Below, one piece after another: positions 1 to 11,037 of a stretch of 64,000 bases of DNA. The DNA is from Fontibacterium subtropicum (GTDB taxonomy: Bacteria > Pseudomonadota > Alphaproteobacteria > Pelagibacterales > Pelagibacteraceae), in assembly GCA_965235415.1 (NCBI GenBank), contig CBDDXD010000002.1, forward strand, positions 124,001 through 188,000, read 5' to 3'. Every line of letters starts with the position of its first letter. Positions within the stretch are counted from its first letter, which is position 1. A program made the translations under genes and the position numbers. The notes under the pieces were generated by a model, which was not told the DNA's origin, made no database searches, and saw only the letters and a program-made list of their open reading frames with translations.

Positions 1-2379
1 TTTTTACCATTTATTTGAATTACAATATCAAAATTATCTTTTTTTATAAGAGTATTTTCAATTTTAGGCCACTCTTGTGAACTTAGATTATTTTCTTTTG
101 TAATTTTTTCCCAGCATTCGTTTGCGATGTAATGGAATAAAAGCAGATATAATAATTAAATATTTTTTATAAGCATTGATAATATCTTCTTCATTTAAAG
201 TTTTTTTATCAATTTCTTCATTAAGATTATTTAAAAAAACATAAAGTTTAGCAACAGCTACATTAATATGAAATTTTTCTATACATTCTGTAATTTCTTT
301 TATTAGAATATTTGTTTTAATTAAAAAACTATTATTATTTTCTTCTTTTTCTTTTTTATAAATTTTAATTTTTTCACAAACACGCCAAATTTTTTGTATA
401 TATTTAAATGCACCTTGGATACCGCTATCACTCCATTGAATATCTCGATCTGGAGGACTATCTGATAAAATAAACCATCTTACAGCATCTGCATCCATAA
501 ATTTTAATAATATCATCAGGATCAACAATATTTTTTTTAGACTTAGACATAGCTTGACTATCTCCTTTTAAAACTTTTTCTTTATTATCTAAAAAATAAG
601 ATCCATCTTTTTCAATAACTTCTTTTGGAAAAACCCATTTTCCTTTTTCTGTTTTAAAGGTTGGATGACATACCATTCCTTGAGTAAAAAGATTTTCAAA
701 AGGTTCAGAAACTTTTAATTTAAATTCATCTTGTAAGTGCTAAAGTAAAAAATCTTGAATATAAAAGATGAAGTATGGCATGCTCAACACCGCCAATATA
801 TTGATCTACTGGCATCCAATAATTAGCTTCATCTATATTAAAAGGTTTTTCATTTTCTTTTGGTGAGCAGAAGCGAAGAAAATACCAAGAAGAATCTACA
901 AATGTATCAAGAGTATCAGTTTCACGAATAGCTTTCATTCCAGTTTCTGGACATTTTGTATATTTCCATGTGGGATGATTTTCTAATGGATTTCCTGGTT
1001 TGCTAAAATCTATATCTTTAGGCAGTTCTACAGGTAGATCTTTTTCTGGAACTAAAATAACCTTTCCATCTTCTCTATACATAATTGGAATTGGACATCC
1101 CCAATATCTTTGTCTTGATATTCCCCAATCTTTAAGACGATAAATTATTTTAGAATTTCCTATTTTTTTTTCTTCTATTTTTTTAATAATATTTTTTTTT
1201 GCATCTTCAATACTTAAATCATTAAGAAAATCTGAATTAATAATATAACCATCCTCTGTATATGCCTGATCATTAATTATAATAGATTTAGACTTTATCA
1301 GGACTTACAACGGGAATTATTTCTAGATTATATTTTTTTGCAAATTCTAAATCTCTTTGATCATGTGCTGGACAACCAAATATAGCTCCAGTTCCATAAT
1401 CCATAAGTATAAAATTAGCTACATAAATTGGTATTTTTTTATTTAAAAAAGGATGTAATGCAAAAAATGGAGTTTTAAAACCTAATTTTTCATTTTTAGA
1501 TAAAGATGATTCTGTGCCAATATTTTTTAAAGCAAGTTTTTTAAAATTTTGAAAATTTTTTTCATTTTTAAAATATTCAGTAAAAGGATGATCTGGAGCA
1601 ATAGCAATAAATGAAGCTCCAAATATTGTATCTGGTCGTGTTGTAAAAATTTTAATTTTAGTATTTTTAAAATCTGAAATAAAATCAATTTCGCAACCTA
1701 TCAGATTTTCCAATCCAGTTTTTTTGCATTAACCTTACTTTTTCTGGCCAACCTTTTAAATTATCAAGAGATTTTAATAATTGATCTGAATATTTTGTAA
1801 TATTTAAGAACCATTGATTTAATTCTTTTTTTTCAACAACTGCTCCAGATCTCCAACCTTTGCCATCAATCACTTGTTCATTTGCAAGAACTGTATTGTC
1901 GATAGGATCCCAATTTACATAACTTTTTTTTTTATAAGCAATTCCTTTTTTAAAAAGAAAAGAAAATAAAATTTGTTGATGTTTATAATATGTAGCATCG
2001 CAAGTAGAAATTTCTTTATCCCAATCAATAGATAAGACCTAAGTCGTTTTAATTGCGATTTCATTGTTGAAATATTTTTTAATGTCCAATCTTTAGGATG
2101 TAGATTATTTTGTATAGCAGCATTTTCTGCAGGCAAACCAAAAGCATCCCAACCCATAGGATGCAAAACATTATAACCATTTAATCTTTTAAAATTAGCT
2201 ATAACATCACCAAGAGTATAATTTCTAACATGACCCATATGAATATTTCCTGATGGATAAGGAAACATTTCTAAACAATAAAATTTTTTATTTTTATTTT
2301 TTTTAGTTTTAAAAATTTTATTTTTTTCAAAAAAATATTGCCATTTTTCTTCAATTGGAAGAGGATTGTAATTTTCCAT
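1..2379 (-). pseudogene. leuS: Leucyl-tRNA synthetase, frame-broken and cut by window edge
   Basis: Charges tRNA-Leu with leucine (class I synthetase, cytosol). The HIGH-type motif lies in PYPSGNIHMGHVRNY near the N-terminus. The KMSKS-type motif is AMSKSKKN near base 550. The editing-domain text with a TTRPDTIFGA motif lies around 1290-1700. The last visible residues, NLSSQEWPKIENTL and DIVIQINGKK, match the usual C-terminal tail, so only a few tens of residues are missing past base 1. At least six frame changes split it; the one next to KMSKS is repaired by removing a single T. An essential gene broken this often almost surely reflects consensus errors. Start ATG at 2379, 8 bases after the upstream gene's stop. 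Confidence 0.93.
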
Positions 2380-2386
2380 TTTAAAA

Positions 2387-2925
2387 TTAAGTGCTATTTT
2401 TGTTATCTTTTTTTGATTCTTCTATTTTTATTAGTCTTGCAGTTGAGATAATATGATTCTTTTATTTCATTAGTAAAATTATTATCTAATTTTTCAATTA
2501 TAACATTTATCTAGATTATCACAAATTTTTTTATGAGCTAATAACTTTAATAGAATCTGATCTTAATTCATTACTTAAAAATCTTACTGAAATTTTTATT
2601 TGTTCATTTGATTTTCACCTTTGTCTGAATACCAATCATAAATTATTATCCCACCAGAATAATCAGCATTAACAAGAGGTAAAAAATCTAAACTTTTTAA
2701 GAGTTGCTCTCCATAAAACATTTGAAGTTGAAAATTCAAAAGTTTGTTCCGAGTATTTTTTTTACTAATATCTCCAAAAATACCACCACCTTTATCTGCA
2801 AATTCTCTTGCTTTTTTTATCAGGATCAGGTTCTATAAGTAACTTTTTCACCAGTTATAGGGTCTGTTTTTGCAGCAATGATTTAATAGAATCAATAAAA
2901 TCAAATAAAAATAAAGAACATAAAT
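2387..2925 (-). pseudogene. DUF3576-type lipoprotein, frame-broken
   Basis: Pieced together across frames it reads KKAREFADKGGGIFGDISK, then NADYSGGIIIYDWYSDKGE, then QIKISVRFLSNELRSDSIKV. This is the conserved core of the DUF3576 family, which in alphaproteobacteria commonly sits directly upstream of leuS, as here. The N-terminus looks hydrophobic and lipoprotein-like, but frame breaks blur it, so the start near 2925 is approximate. One break near 2615 is repaired by deleting one A. The C-terminus reads ESKKDNKNST and stops at 2387. The function is unknown; an envelope location is inferred. It is probably co-transcribed with leuS. Confidence 0.72.
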
Positions 2926-3137
2926 TTATTAAAATGATTATATTTGAAAAATATTATATAAAATATAGATATATTTAACTAAATATACTGTTGTAAAAAT
3001 ACAACACATATATTAATTAATTATTGCAATAATTCGATATTTATAAACAATAAATATAGTTAAATAATATAATTATCAAGTGTTAATTAAATAATTATAT
3101 TAATTAACTAAATTAATAACTAACAAAAAGGTAAAAA
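2926..3137. promoter_or_regulatory. AT-rich divergent intergenic region before the porin
   Basis: About 210 bases of almost pure A/T separate the leftward DUF3576-leuS pair from the rightward porin, so it should carry promoters for both. A TTGCAA with TATAAA-like runs downstream is visible near 3020-3050, but the composition makes any -35/-10 call weak. An AAAGG ribosome-binding site sits just before the porin ATG. I see no other gene here. Confidence 0.4.
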
Positions 3138-4258
3138 ATGAAAAAACTACTGTTAACAACTGCTCTTGCAGGTGCTTTAGTTAGCGTACATGCTGCATTT
3201 GCTCAAACAACAATAACTGGTGAGTCTAAGCTTGAACTTATCAAAGCTTAGCAAATTCTGCTACAGCTGGACACTAATGAACAGCTTACAAGGTTTTGGT
3301 AGCAGAACAGCAAATCAACGTTCAAACTAAAGGTAAATTAAATATTGGTGGCTTAGATTATGCTGCTGGATTTCGCTATAGAGAATGATGGTGAATCAAA
3401 CTGCTACTCTATTCAATGAAAACACTTACATGGACTTCACAAATGCAAGTTCAGGTACTACAATTTACTATTGGTAGAGACCACATTCAGAGATCAGACT
3501 CAGATAGATCAGCTACAGTACTTAGTTGGATTTGCTACCAAACGAGTTACTCTAGCTGATAGACGCTACAACAGCGTAACTACGTTTCAGCCAAAACATT
3601 GGACCTGCAGTTGACAAGCTTATGGTAGTAGCATTATTACAAAAAACTCCAATTGGAACATTCTCATATAGTTCATATGCTCCAACAGCGGTGTTGACTG
3701 CAGCTGCTGTATGCATCTGGAGTTAACTGCAGCAAACACAAGGTTCAGAATCTAACAGCTGAATCGTGATGAACGAATCTGCTTATGAATATGGTTTCGC
3801 AGGTGATTTAGGTGTTAAAGGTTTGAATGCTTATTACTTCAAATCAGCAAATAAAAATCTTCAGGACGTGGTTAACAGACTAGTAGATGCAGAAGCTAAT
3901 CAACTATGGTGTTAGCTACAACTTTGGTGCAATTCACAGTTGGTTAGCTGACAAGAAGATAACTATACAAACTCGCTGGAACAGCTTAACTGTTGAACTA
4001 ATGACATACAGAAACAGCATATGGTGTTGCTTATGCAGTAAATAAAGAATCTATCTATTGGTGCTATTTATGCAAAAGCTGAATTAGCTACAGGAACTAT
4101 CAACAGCTGACTCAAAAAATTAAAGCAATTCAACGTTGGTTATAACTTAGGACCAGTATGCTTTAACAGTTGGTTATGCATAAAACTGAAGATGTCAGGT
4201 GGCACAGCTGGTGCTGATAAGAGTCATAGTTATGGTCAGATTACTTGGAGCGTTTTAA
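3138..4258 (+). pseudogene. Outer-membrane porin, frame-broken
   Basis: Begins with a clean signal peptide, MKKLLLTTALAGALVSVHA with FAQ at the likely cleavage site. Reading across frames gives porin-like beta-strand text such as INVQTKGKLNIGGLDYAAG, ENTYMDFTNASSGTT and VGYNLGPYALTVGY. The end restores to a terminal phenylalanine (GAF then stop), as expected of an outer-membrane barrel recognised by BAM. Frame changes come roughly every 50-100 bases and are the densest in the window, mostly small insertions. It is a single-gene unit with its own terminator. The passive diffusion role is family knowledge; substrate unknown. Exact protein length cannot be given. Confidence 0.82.
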
Positions 4259-4288
4259 TTTAATTAATTATATAATTATTAATTAAAT

Positions 4289-4327
4289 AAGCCCGCTTAC
4301 TAGAAATAGTAAGCGGGCTTTTTTATT
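4289..4327 (+). terminator. Rho-independent terminator of the porin gene
   Basis: A perfect 12-bp stem (AAGCCCGCTTAC / GTAAGCGGGCTT) with an 8-base loop is followed by TTTTATTT. It begins 30 bases after the porin stop. It is the strongest intrinsic terminator in the window and stands out by its GC content. The opposite strand has AATAAAAAAG upstream and only a short T run after the stem, so it may also serve the convergent ThiE-like gene weakly. Confidence 0.95.
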
Positions 4328-4341
4328 TGTAATTTATCTAT

Positions 4342-4888
4342 TTATATCCAAGATTTAACACCTACAGACATTGCTTTTGTTAAATTTATTTTTTTAATAT
4401 TTGTTTAATTAATACCTCCTAAAGCACAAATGTTAGTTTTCCAATTTATAGAAATTAAATTAAATTTAATAGGATTTAATATTTTATTTTGTGAATATTT
4501 ATTGTTATAAAAAATCGGTGATAACATAATTGTTTTGCAGTTTTGTTTATTTTTTGATAAAGTATTCAAATTGATTATGAGCAGATCCTATTAATATTAA
4601 ATTTTATTTTTTAAATAAATATTAATTAATTTTTTATTATTTACTAGATAAAAATATACCATGAGCTTTATAATTTATTGCAATTTATAATTATCGTTAA
4701 AATATAAAAAGGAATTCTGATTTTTTTTGCAAAATTTATTAATATATTATGCAAGTTTTAAGTATTTGTTTATTAATTGTAATATTTAAATATTAGATAA
4801 GTTCTTATATATTTTAAGTATATTTTTTATTATTATTTCATTTAAATTCATCAATAAAGATATAATATTTATAATTTAATGTATTCAT
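4342..4888 (-). pseudogene. ThiE/TenI-like thiamine phosphate synthase, frame-broken
   Basis: Pieces read MNTLNYKYYIFIDEF, KKNQNSFLYFNDNYKLA, HGIFLSSNNKKLINIYLKN and, near the end, NWKTNICALGGIN followed by KAMSVGVKSWI. The ALGGIN motif, the spacing and the TIM-barrel layout are those of ThiE/TenI proteins, which couple thiazole and pyrimidine phosphates or serve as thiazole tautomerase. TenI-type members lack the synthase activity and I cannot tell the two apart here. Several frame breaks are present. The stop is at 4342, converging on the porin terminator. The proposed start codon overlaps that of the divergent YggS-like gene. Confidence 0.65.
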
Positions 4889-5532
4889 GTAATATATCTA
4901 TATAATTATAAAAATAATTAAAGAAAGAAATCAAATATTACTAAATAAATACAAATTTAATTAGTTGTAACTAAAAATCAAACTTTTGATAAAATTAAAT
5001 CTATTAATTAAATATGGTCATTATGATTTTGGAGAAAATAAAGTGCAAGAAGCTAAAGAAAAATGGTCAGATATTTATAAATAGTAATAAAAATATAAAA
5101 CTTCATTTAATTGGTAAACTTACAATCTAATAAAGCTAAAGATGCTTTTGCATTATTTAATTTTATTCACTCCTTAGATAATGAAAAATTAGCTAATAAA
5201 TTTTCTGAATTTGAAAAAAATTTCTAAAAAAAGTTAAATATTTTATTCAAGTTAATATTGGTAATGAAGATCAAAAAAATGGAATTAATGATGTCATCTA
5301 TTAGATGATTTTGTTAATTTTTGTAAAAATGATTTAAATTTAAATATTATAGGATTAATGTGCATTCCTCCAATTAATTTAGATCCTGAGATCATTTTTT
5401 AAAAAAATGAAATATCTTAATGTTGAAAATAATCTTAACAGAACTTAGTATGGGAATGTCATCATGATTATAAAGATAGCAATAAATTGTGGATCTACTT
5501 TTGTAAGAATTGGTTCTGCTATATTTAAATAG
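4887..5532 (+). pseudogene. YggS/PLPBP-type pyridoxal-phosphate protein, frame-broken
   Basis: Reads VVTKNQTFDKIK, YGHYDFGENKVQEAKEKW, LHLIGKLQSNKAKDAF, FIQVNIGNEDQKNGI, LNIIGLMCIPPINLDPE, ELSMGMSSDYKDAI and CGSTFVRIGSAIF across frames. The FGENKVQEA, HLIGKLQSNK and FVRIGSAIF signatures identify the single-domain alanine-racemase-fold PLP homeostasis family. Its job is vitamin B6 and amino-acid balance rather than a known catalytic reaction. At least three breaks between 5430 and 5500 are each fixed by removing one base. The start at 4887 is inferred because the N-terminal frame is disturbed. Confidence 0.85.
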
Positions 5533-5567
5533 ATATTAATTAGCCAATTTTGATTTTAGTATTTTTT

Positions 5568-6037
5568 TTAATTATTAGATAATAATTTTAATAAATCATT
5601 TTTTTTTAAAGCAATACATCCTTTAGTTTTTTTATAATTTTTTTTTGCTATATGTAATAAATATAGCGCTACCTTTATTTTTTATATGTGGGATTTATAT
5701 TATAATTTAATAACTACATATTATATCGTAAATATTGTCTTTTCGATATAATTTTTCATGACTAAATTTATTAGGTAATTTTATTTGTTTATTATAATAA
5801 TCACTTTTAGGATCATCACACCATCCCATATTTTTTTTAATTTTAATTTTTTTTAATTTGAGTTTTAATTTTTTTAATTCTATCTGTTCTGTAGTAAATT
5901 TTTATTATTTTAAATGTTCCTTTAGGAGTTATATTGTCACCTTCTTTTATTTTTTTTTTAATACCAGCTTTTCCTAAAGCACAACGAAATTTAAAATTTT
6001 TATATTTTAAATATCCAGATTTTTTTACAATAATCAT
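5568..6037 (-). pseudogene. L,D-transpeptidase (YkuD domain), frame-broken
   Basis: N-terminus MIIVKKSGYLKYKNFKFRC and TPKGTFKI resemble the substrate-groove part of YkuD proteins. Downstream pieces MGWCDDPKSDYYNKQIKLP and the catalytic segment KKTKGCIALKKNDLLKLL carry the active-site cysteine. The usual motif is HxxxxxxSxGC; here threonine-lysine precedes GC. There is no obvious signal peptide. The family makes 3-3 cross-links or anchors proteins on peptidoglycan. The frame breaks near 5890 and again between 5640 and 5710. It faces the winged-helix gene divergently across about 25 bases. Confidence 0.75.
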
Positions 6038-6061
6038 ATTAAATGTATTATATATTTATTT

Positions 6062-6698
6062 ATGAATAATATTCATCTTCATATTATTGGATCAAAATCT
6101 TTTTATTAATTTATTAAATGAATTAGATCTTAATTATAATATTAGTTCTGATAATAAATCTAAAATATAATAATAAAGATTTATTAGTTAGAATTATTTT
6201 TGCTGAAAAATTACAATTAATTGAAATTAAAAAATATTTTATTAGAAAATATTCCAACTATTTTTTTATTAAATAATAAAGATTTTTTAATAAAAAATAA
6301 ATTAAATTTATTAGAATTTCATGTATCTTTATTTATTCCTATTGAAATTTTATCTTTTAAAGAAATATTAAATATTTTAATTACAAAATATAATTTTTTT
6401 AAAAAATCTAAAATTATTATTAATGATTATGAAATAGATTCTAATCAAAGAGTTATTATGAAAAATAGTATTAAAGTTAAACTTACAGAAAAAGAATTAG
6501 AATTAATTTTAATCTTAAATAAAAATAATGGCTTAAATAAATCTTTTTTATTAAAAAATATATGGAATCATAGTTCAGATTTAGAAAGCACATGCTTTTG
6601 AAACTCATTTACATAGATTAAGAAAAAAAATAAATAAATTTTTTAAAGATAAAAAATTTATTATAGAAAAAAATTCTTTATATTATTTATCTAAATAA
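6062..6698 (+). pseudogene. OmpR-type winged-helix regulator, frame-broken
   Basis: The C-terminal third, roughly bases 6450-6690, reads VKLTEKELELILILNKN, SFLLKNIWNHSSDLES, ETHLHRLRKKINKFF and NSLYYLSK. This is the Trans_reg_C winged helix with its recognition-helix signature THLHRLRKK. The N-terminal part (MNNIHLHIIGSKSF to the IPIEILSF segment) is receiver-sized, but I cannot find a phosphorylatable aspartate, so it may be an atypical or degenerate receiver. Breaks occur near 6105, 6170 and 6595. The target is unknown; it is divergent from the L,D-transpeptidase. Confidence 0.65.
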
Positions 6699-6706
6699 TT
6701 ATTAAT

Positions 6707-7659
6707 TTATTCTAATCTTGCTCCAATTTTTTGAATTATTTTTGAAGCAAGTATTGATCCAGTTATTAGACATTTTTTAATATCAGATTTTTCTAAATAT
6801 TCTTTTAAAAATCCTGCAGCAAATAAATCTCCAGCACCAGTTAAATCTAATATTTTATCAACTTTTATACTTTCACAATTTATAATTTCATTATTTTTAA
6901 TAGCTACACTTCCATTTTCACTTCTTGTTATAACTATTAATTTATTAAATTTTTTTAATTGATTTATAGAATCTAATAAATTTTTTTTATTTGTTAATTC
7001 ATTTATTTCATTTTCATTTCCTATTAATATATCTAAATCATTTTTAAGTAAGTTTATAAAAATCTTCTTTATGTCTAGTTACACAAAAAATATCAGACAA
7101 ACTCATTGCAATTTTTATTTTATTTTTTTTTGCTATATTTATTACATGTTTAAACATTTTTTCACTTATTCCTTTATCCCAAAGATATCCTTCTAAAAAA
7201 ATTAATTCATGATTCTATAATATTATTTTCATTTATATCGTTATCTGAAAGATGTGATGATATTCCAAGATAAGTACACATAGTTCTTTCTGAGTCAGGA
7301 GTAATTAAAATGATAGATGCGCCTGTAGATAAATTTTCATTTTTTTCAATGTAAGAAAAATTTACATTTATATCTTCTAAGACTTTTTTTATATAATTTC
7401 TCCAAAATTATCAGAATTAATTTTTCCAATAAAAGATGGATTTCCTTTAAGATAAGCAATTCCAGCCATAGTATTTGCAACAGAACCTCCTGCTACAATT
7501 TTTTCAATTTTAATATTTTTTTTAAGATCTTCAAATTCAGATTTATTAATCAGTTTCATAGAGCCTTTAATAAGATTATTTTTTTATTAAAAATTCATCA
7601 TCTACTTTTGCAAGTACATCAACAATTGCATTTCCTATTCCTAATATTTTTTTATTCAT
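6707..7659 (-). pseudogene. PfkB-family (adenosine-kinase-like) sugar kinase, frame-broken
   Basis: Begins MNKKILGIGNAIVDVLAKV, a typical PfkB/adenosine kinase N-terminus. KIVAGGSVANTMAGIAYL follows, and GASIILITPDSERTMCTYLG marks the adenosine-kinase-like branch. Near the C-terminus DLTGAGDLFAAGFL is the PfkB signature 2 with the catalytic aspartate and anion hole. It would phosphorylate adenosine or a related nucleoside or sugar with ATP. The stop is at 6707 after KIGARLE. Breaks are seen near 7575, 7400, 7215 and 7055. Its start overlaps the end of nth by 8 bases, so the two are probably one operon. Confidence 0.82.
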
Positions 7660-8290
7660 TTTTTTCTTTGTATAGACAAATTTTATTAATTACACATTTT
7701 TTACATAATGGATTTCTAGATTTACAGGTATATCTTCCATGCAAAAGTATTAAATGATGAGCTTTTTTTATATGTTTTTTAGGTAATATTTTTAAAAGTT
7801 GATTTTCAACTTGTTCAGGATTTTTACCATTAGAAAGACCAGTTCTATTACTAACTCTAAAAACATGAGTATCTACAGCAATAGTTGGTTTATTAAATGC
7901 AGCATTTAAAACTACATTAGCTGTTTTTCTACCAACTCCAGGAAGAAGTATTAATTCTTCAAATTTATTTGGAACTTTACTTTGATATTTTTCTAATAAA
8001 ATTTTAGATAAATAATATAAATTTTTAGCTTTATTATTAAATAGTCCTATACTTTTAATAAGATTTCTTATTTTATTTATTCCAAGATCTACAAAATGTT
8101 TAGGAGTATAATATTTTTTATATATATTTTTAGTAACATTATTTACATTAACATCAGTGCATTGCGCTGAAAGAACAACAGAAGTTAATAGAGTAAATTT
8201 ATTTCTATATTTTAAAGATGTTTTTGGATTTTTTATTGATTTATTTAATAATTTAATAAGTTCTAAAGCTTTATTTTTATTTAAAAGCAT
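7652..8290 (-). CDS. nth: Endonuclease III, base-excision repair glycosylase/AP lyase
   Basis: 212 residues, the usual length. Removes oxidised pyrimidines and cleaves the abasic site. The helix-hairpin-helix reads LPGVGRKTANVV with the catalytic lysine. The catalytic aspartate is in AVDTHVFRV. The 4Fe-4S cluster ligands follow C-x6-C-x2-C-x5-C in CKSRNPLCKKCVINKIC at the C-terminus. It is the only undamaged frame within the error-prone first 11.8 kb. It lies between dapB and the PfkB kinase, all leftward, and overlaps the kinase start. Confidence 0.96.
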   Translation of the reverse strand: MLLNKNKALELIKLLNKSIKNPKTSLKYRNKFTLLTSVVLSAQCTDVNVNNVTKNIYKKYYTPKHFVDLGINKIRNLIKSIGLFNNKAKNLYYLSKILLEKYQSKVPNKFEELILLPGVGRKTANVVLNAAFNKPTIAVDTHVFRVSNRTGLSNGKNPEQVENQLLKILPKKHIKKAHHLILLHGRYTCKSRNPLCKKCVINKICLYKEKNE

Positions 8291-8316
8291 TAAAATAATT
8301 TAAAAAATTTAATAAT

Positions 8317-9091
8317 TTATTTTAGACTAAACATATCTTGCATATTAAATAAGCCTTTATTTTTTTTACTTATCCATATAGCAGCATTTAATGCTCCATC
8401 AGCAAAAAGTTCTCTTGAAAAAGCAGTATGTTTTAATTCTATATTTTCTATTTTATTATTAAAAAGTACTGAATGTTTGCCAATAGTATTTCCTTTTCTT
8501 GTAATAAAAAAATTAATTTTATTTTTTTGCAAATTACCTTTTTTATTTAAAAACATTTTTCCTTTTATTGATTCTAAGTTTTTATTTTTACCTTTAGATA
8601 CTGCATTTGCTAACATTAATGCTGTTCCTGATGGATAATCAATTTTTTTTTTGTGATGATTATCATTAATTCCAATATGATAATCATTAGGAATTTTTTT
8701 TGATAGAATATTAACAATATATTCTAAGAAGATTAATACCTAAACTCATATTACCTGATTTAAATATAGCAATTTTTTTTGAGTAATTTTTAATTAAATT
8801 ATTTTGTTTTTTAGTAAAACCTGTTGTTCCAATTACAATTTTTTTTTTTAATTTTTTTGCATAATTTAAAATTTCAAGGGAAGCTTTGGGTCTTGAAAAA
8901 TCAATAATAACATCAGTTTTTTTAAAAGCTTCTAAGTTATTTTTTTGTATCTTAATTCCACTTATAGTTTTTCCAGATTTTAAATCTGTTAAGCTAAATA
9001 ATTTTAGATTTTTATTTTTTGATATTCTTTTAATTAGAATTTTTCCCATTCTTCCAAGAGCACCAGAGATTGTAATATTAATTTTTTTCAT
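8317..9091 (-). pseudogene. dapB: Dihydrodipicolinate reductase, copy 1, one frameshift
   Basis: NAD(P)H-dependent reduction of dihydrodipicolinate in lysine and peptidoglycan-precursor synthesis. The N-terminal GALGRMGK is the dinucleotide-binding loop. GTTGFTKKQ and SGNMSLGINLL mark the active-site half. The substrate loop with HHKKKIDYPSGTA is present at bases 8635-8670 in another frame, and the C-terminus ends DMFSLK. One extra T near 8723 breaks the frame; the second copy lacks that base and reads through there. This copy has a complete C-terminus and lies directly upstream of nth, the expected neighbour. Confidence 0.9.
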
Positions 9092-9181
9092 TAATTACCA
9101 CTCCAAAACTTTTTAGCTTTATTTATAAAATTTTTTATTTCTGAATTGTTATTTAAATCTTCTAAAGATTTAAATTTTTCG
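8341..9181. repeat. 841-bp direct repeat, copy 1 (dapB plus dnaJ 3' end)
   Basis: Matches 11,038-11,878 base for base apart from 12 substitutions, by my count all transitions, and one single-base insertion in each copy. It covers dapB except its last few codons, plus the final 90 or so bases of dnaJ. The outer boundary at 9181 falls inside the glycosyltransferase's terminal codons, at a shared AAATTTTTCG. Confidence 0.93.
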
Positions 9182-10955
9182 TATAAAGTTGAGAATTAAA
9201 TAATGTTGAATTGCCTTTCTCTATTGAAAGCCTTTGTTTGATTTCTAATATTTTTCTATTATCATTTGAAAGTTTGACAGCTAAATCTTCATATTCTTTT
9301 TCTGAATAAGTTATTAATTCCCTCATGTTCATGGAGCTTAATAAACTTGCCGAAACTCTAGAAGCAAAGCTTTCTCCGGCAAGAGTTAATAAAGGAGTTC
9401 CAGCCCACAAAACATCGTTCGCAGTAGTATGTGCACTACATGGAAATGTATCTAGAAATAAGTCAGCAAGTTTATATCTATTTAAATTTTCTCCAATATT
9501 AACCCTTTTAGTAAAAATTATTCTTTTGGGATTTATGTTTTTATTTGTGGCTTCAGATTTTAGATTATTTAATGGCTTGAGTATTGTCTGATAGTAACCA
9601 TAAGACACTATTAGTGTTTCTTTTTTAAAATATTCATCCATGTATTAAAAATATATGGATTGATTTTTATTATATTATTAAAGCAACAAAAAATAAATTT
9701 GTTCTCTGGTAAATTGTAATCTTTTTTAAATAAATTATTTACAATACTTTCTCGCTTTTGGTCACTTACTTGATAGCTATTAGGTAAATAAATTATTTTT
9801 TCCGAATAAAATTTTATGACTCTGATTAGGTATTAAAATCTTATCAGCTATTATATAATTTACGTAGTTAGTCCCCATAGTATTAGGAAAAGCTAAATAA
9901 TTAATTTGTATTGGTGCTGCGTTTAATGCAAAAATGTTAGGCCTGCAATTTTTTATAAAACCATTTACATCGATAGCTATATCAAGATTTATTTTGTTAC
10001 AAAACCTAGCTACCTTGTGATCGGAAATTGAAGAAATGTTATAGAATTTTGTTGCAGCATTTTTTATTCTATTTAACTTACCGTCAATTTTATTACCAAA
10101 ATAGAATATAAATAAATCAAATTTAGTTTTGTCGTGATATTCAAATAACTCAGGTATTAAATATCCAGTAGGATGAGAGTTGTTAAAATCACTTGAAAAG
10201 TACCCAATCTTAATTTTATTATTAGTGTGAGTACTTTTTGTTGGAGCATTAATCTTTGGAAAATTTTTAGTTGAGTAATCTTTAATGACTGTGCTTTGTA
10301 TTTCTAAAGAATCAAATAAAAATACAATATCTAGCGGTTTAGAAACTTGTTTTTTTTTTATATTATTTCTAATAAATGTTGAATGTGGAAAATTATTTTC
10401 ATTTACAGCTAGACTTGTAAAAATTAATTTATTCTCATAATAGGTAGGGATAGTCAGGTTTTAATTTTAAAAGCTGATTATAGAATATAACGCATCATCG
10501 TATTTTTTTGAAATTTCAAGTAATTCAGCCAGATTATAATAGGCATCATAAAAATTCTTATCAAATAATATTGCTTTATTATAACAATCTAAAGCTAAGT
10601 TAAAATTAGATGTAATTTTATATATTTGAGCTAAATTAAAAAATCCAATAGCATAATTTTCTTTTAATTCAATTGCATTTTTATAAAACTTAATTGCTTG
10701 ATCGTACTTTTTTAATTCTTTAAATATAAATCCGAGGTTGTTGTAAGCAGAAAAATTTTTCGGATTAATTGAGATTGAATCTTTTATTAATTTAATTGAT
10801 TCAAAATATTTTTTTTTTGAGAAAAAAATAATTCCTAAAAGATTTTTCGCCTGAAAATTTTTTGGTTCATTTTTAATAATTTTTTGATAAATATTCTCTG
10901 CTTTTTCTAAAAAACCATCTTTATGAAATTTAATAGCCTCCTCTAACAAATCCAT
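9162..10955 (-). pseudogene. TPR protein O-linked GlcNAc transferase-like (SPINDLY type), frame-broken
   Basis: N-terminal TPR array of about four to five units in the first 160 residues (AKNLLGIIFFSKKKYFESIK, AYNNLGFIFKELKKYDQAIK, GFFNLAQIYK, AYYNLAELLE). The catalytic half follows: IKIGYFSSDFNNSHPTGYL, LDIAIDVNGFIKNCRP, APIQINYLAFPNTMGTNYV, LADLFLDTFPCSAHTTANDV, LWAGTPLLTLAGESFASRVS. These are GT41 (OGT/SPINDLY) hallmarks. Frames break near 10,450, 9,815 and 9,590-9,650. The C-terminus stops after LYTKNLNL at a repeat junction and probably lacks 15-30 residues. It interrupts the usual dnaJ-dapB-nth order. The glycosylation target is unknown. Confidence 0.85.
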
Positions 10956-10982
10956 TTTAAAAGTTCATAAAATTTTAAATTT

Positions 10983-11037
10983 TTATCCGCTCCAAAATTT
11001 TTTAGCTTTATTAATAAAATTTTTAATTTCTGAATTA
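10983..11037 (-). repeat. Third, diverged copy of the dnaJ 3' end
   Basis: Translates as SEIKNFINKAKKFWSG then stop, the same C-terminus as the intact dnaJ, but with about five differences in 52 bases, including loss of the last Asn codon. It lies 27 bases before the glycosyltransferase start and abuts the truncated end of dapB copy 2. It looks like the tail of a relative's dnaJ that came with the glycosyltransferase. Confidence 0.8.

Noticed and set aside
1..2379. Several separate small genes in the leuS region
   Set aside because: They are consecutive pieces of one LeuS protein in changing frames, with the HIGH and KMSKS motifs in correct order.
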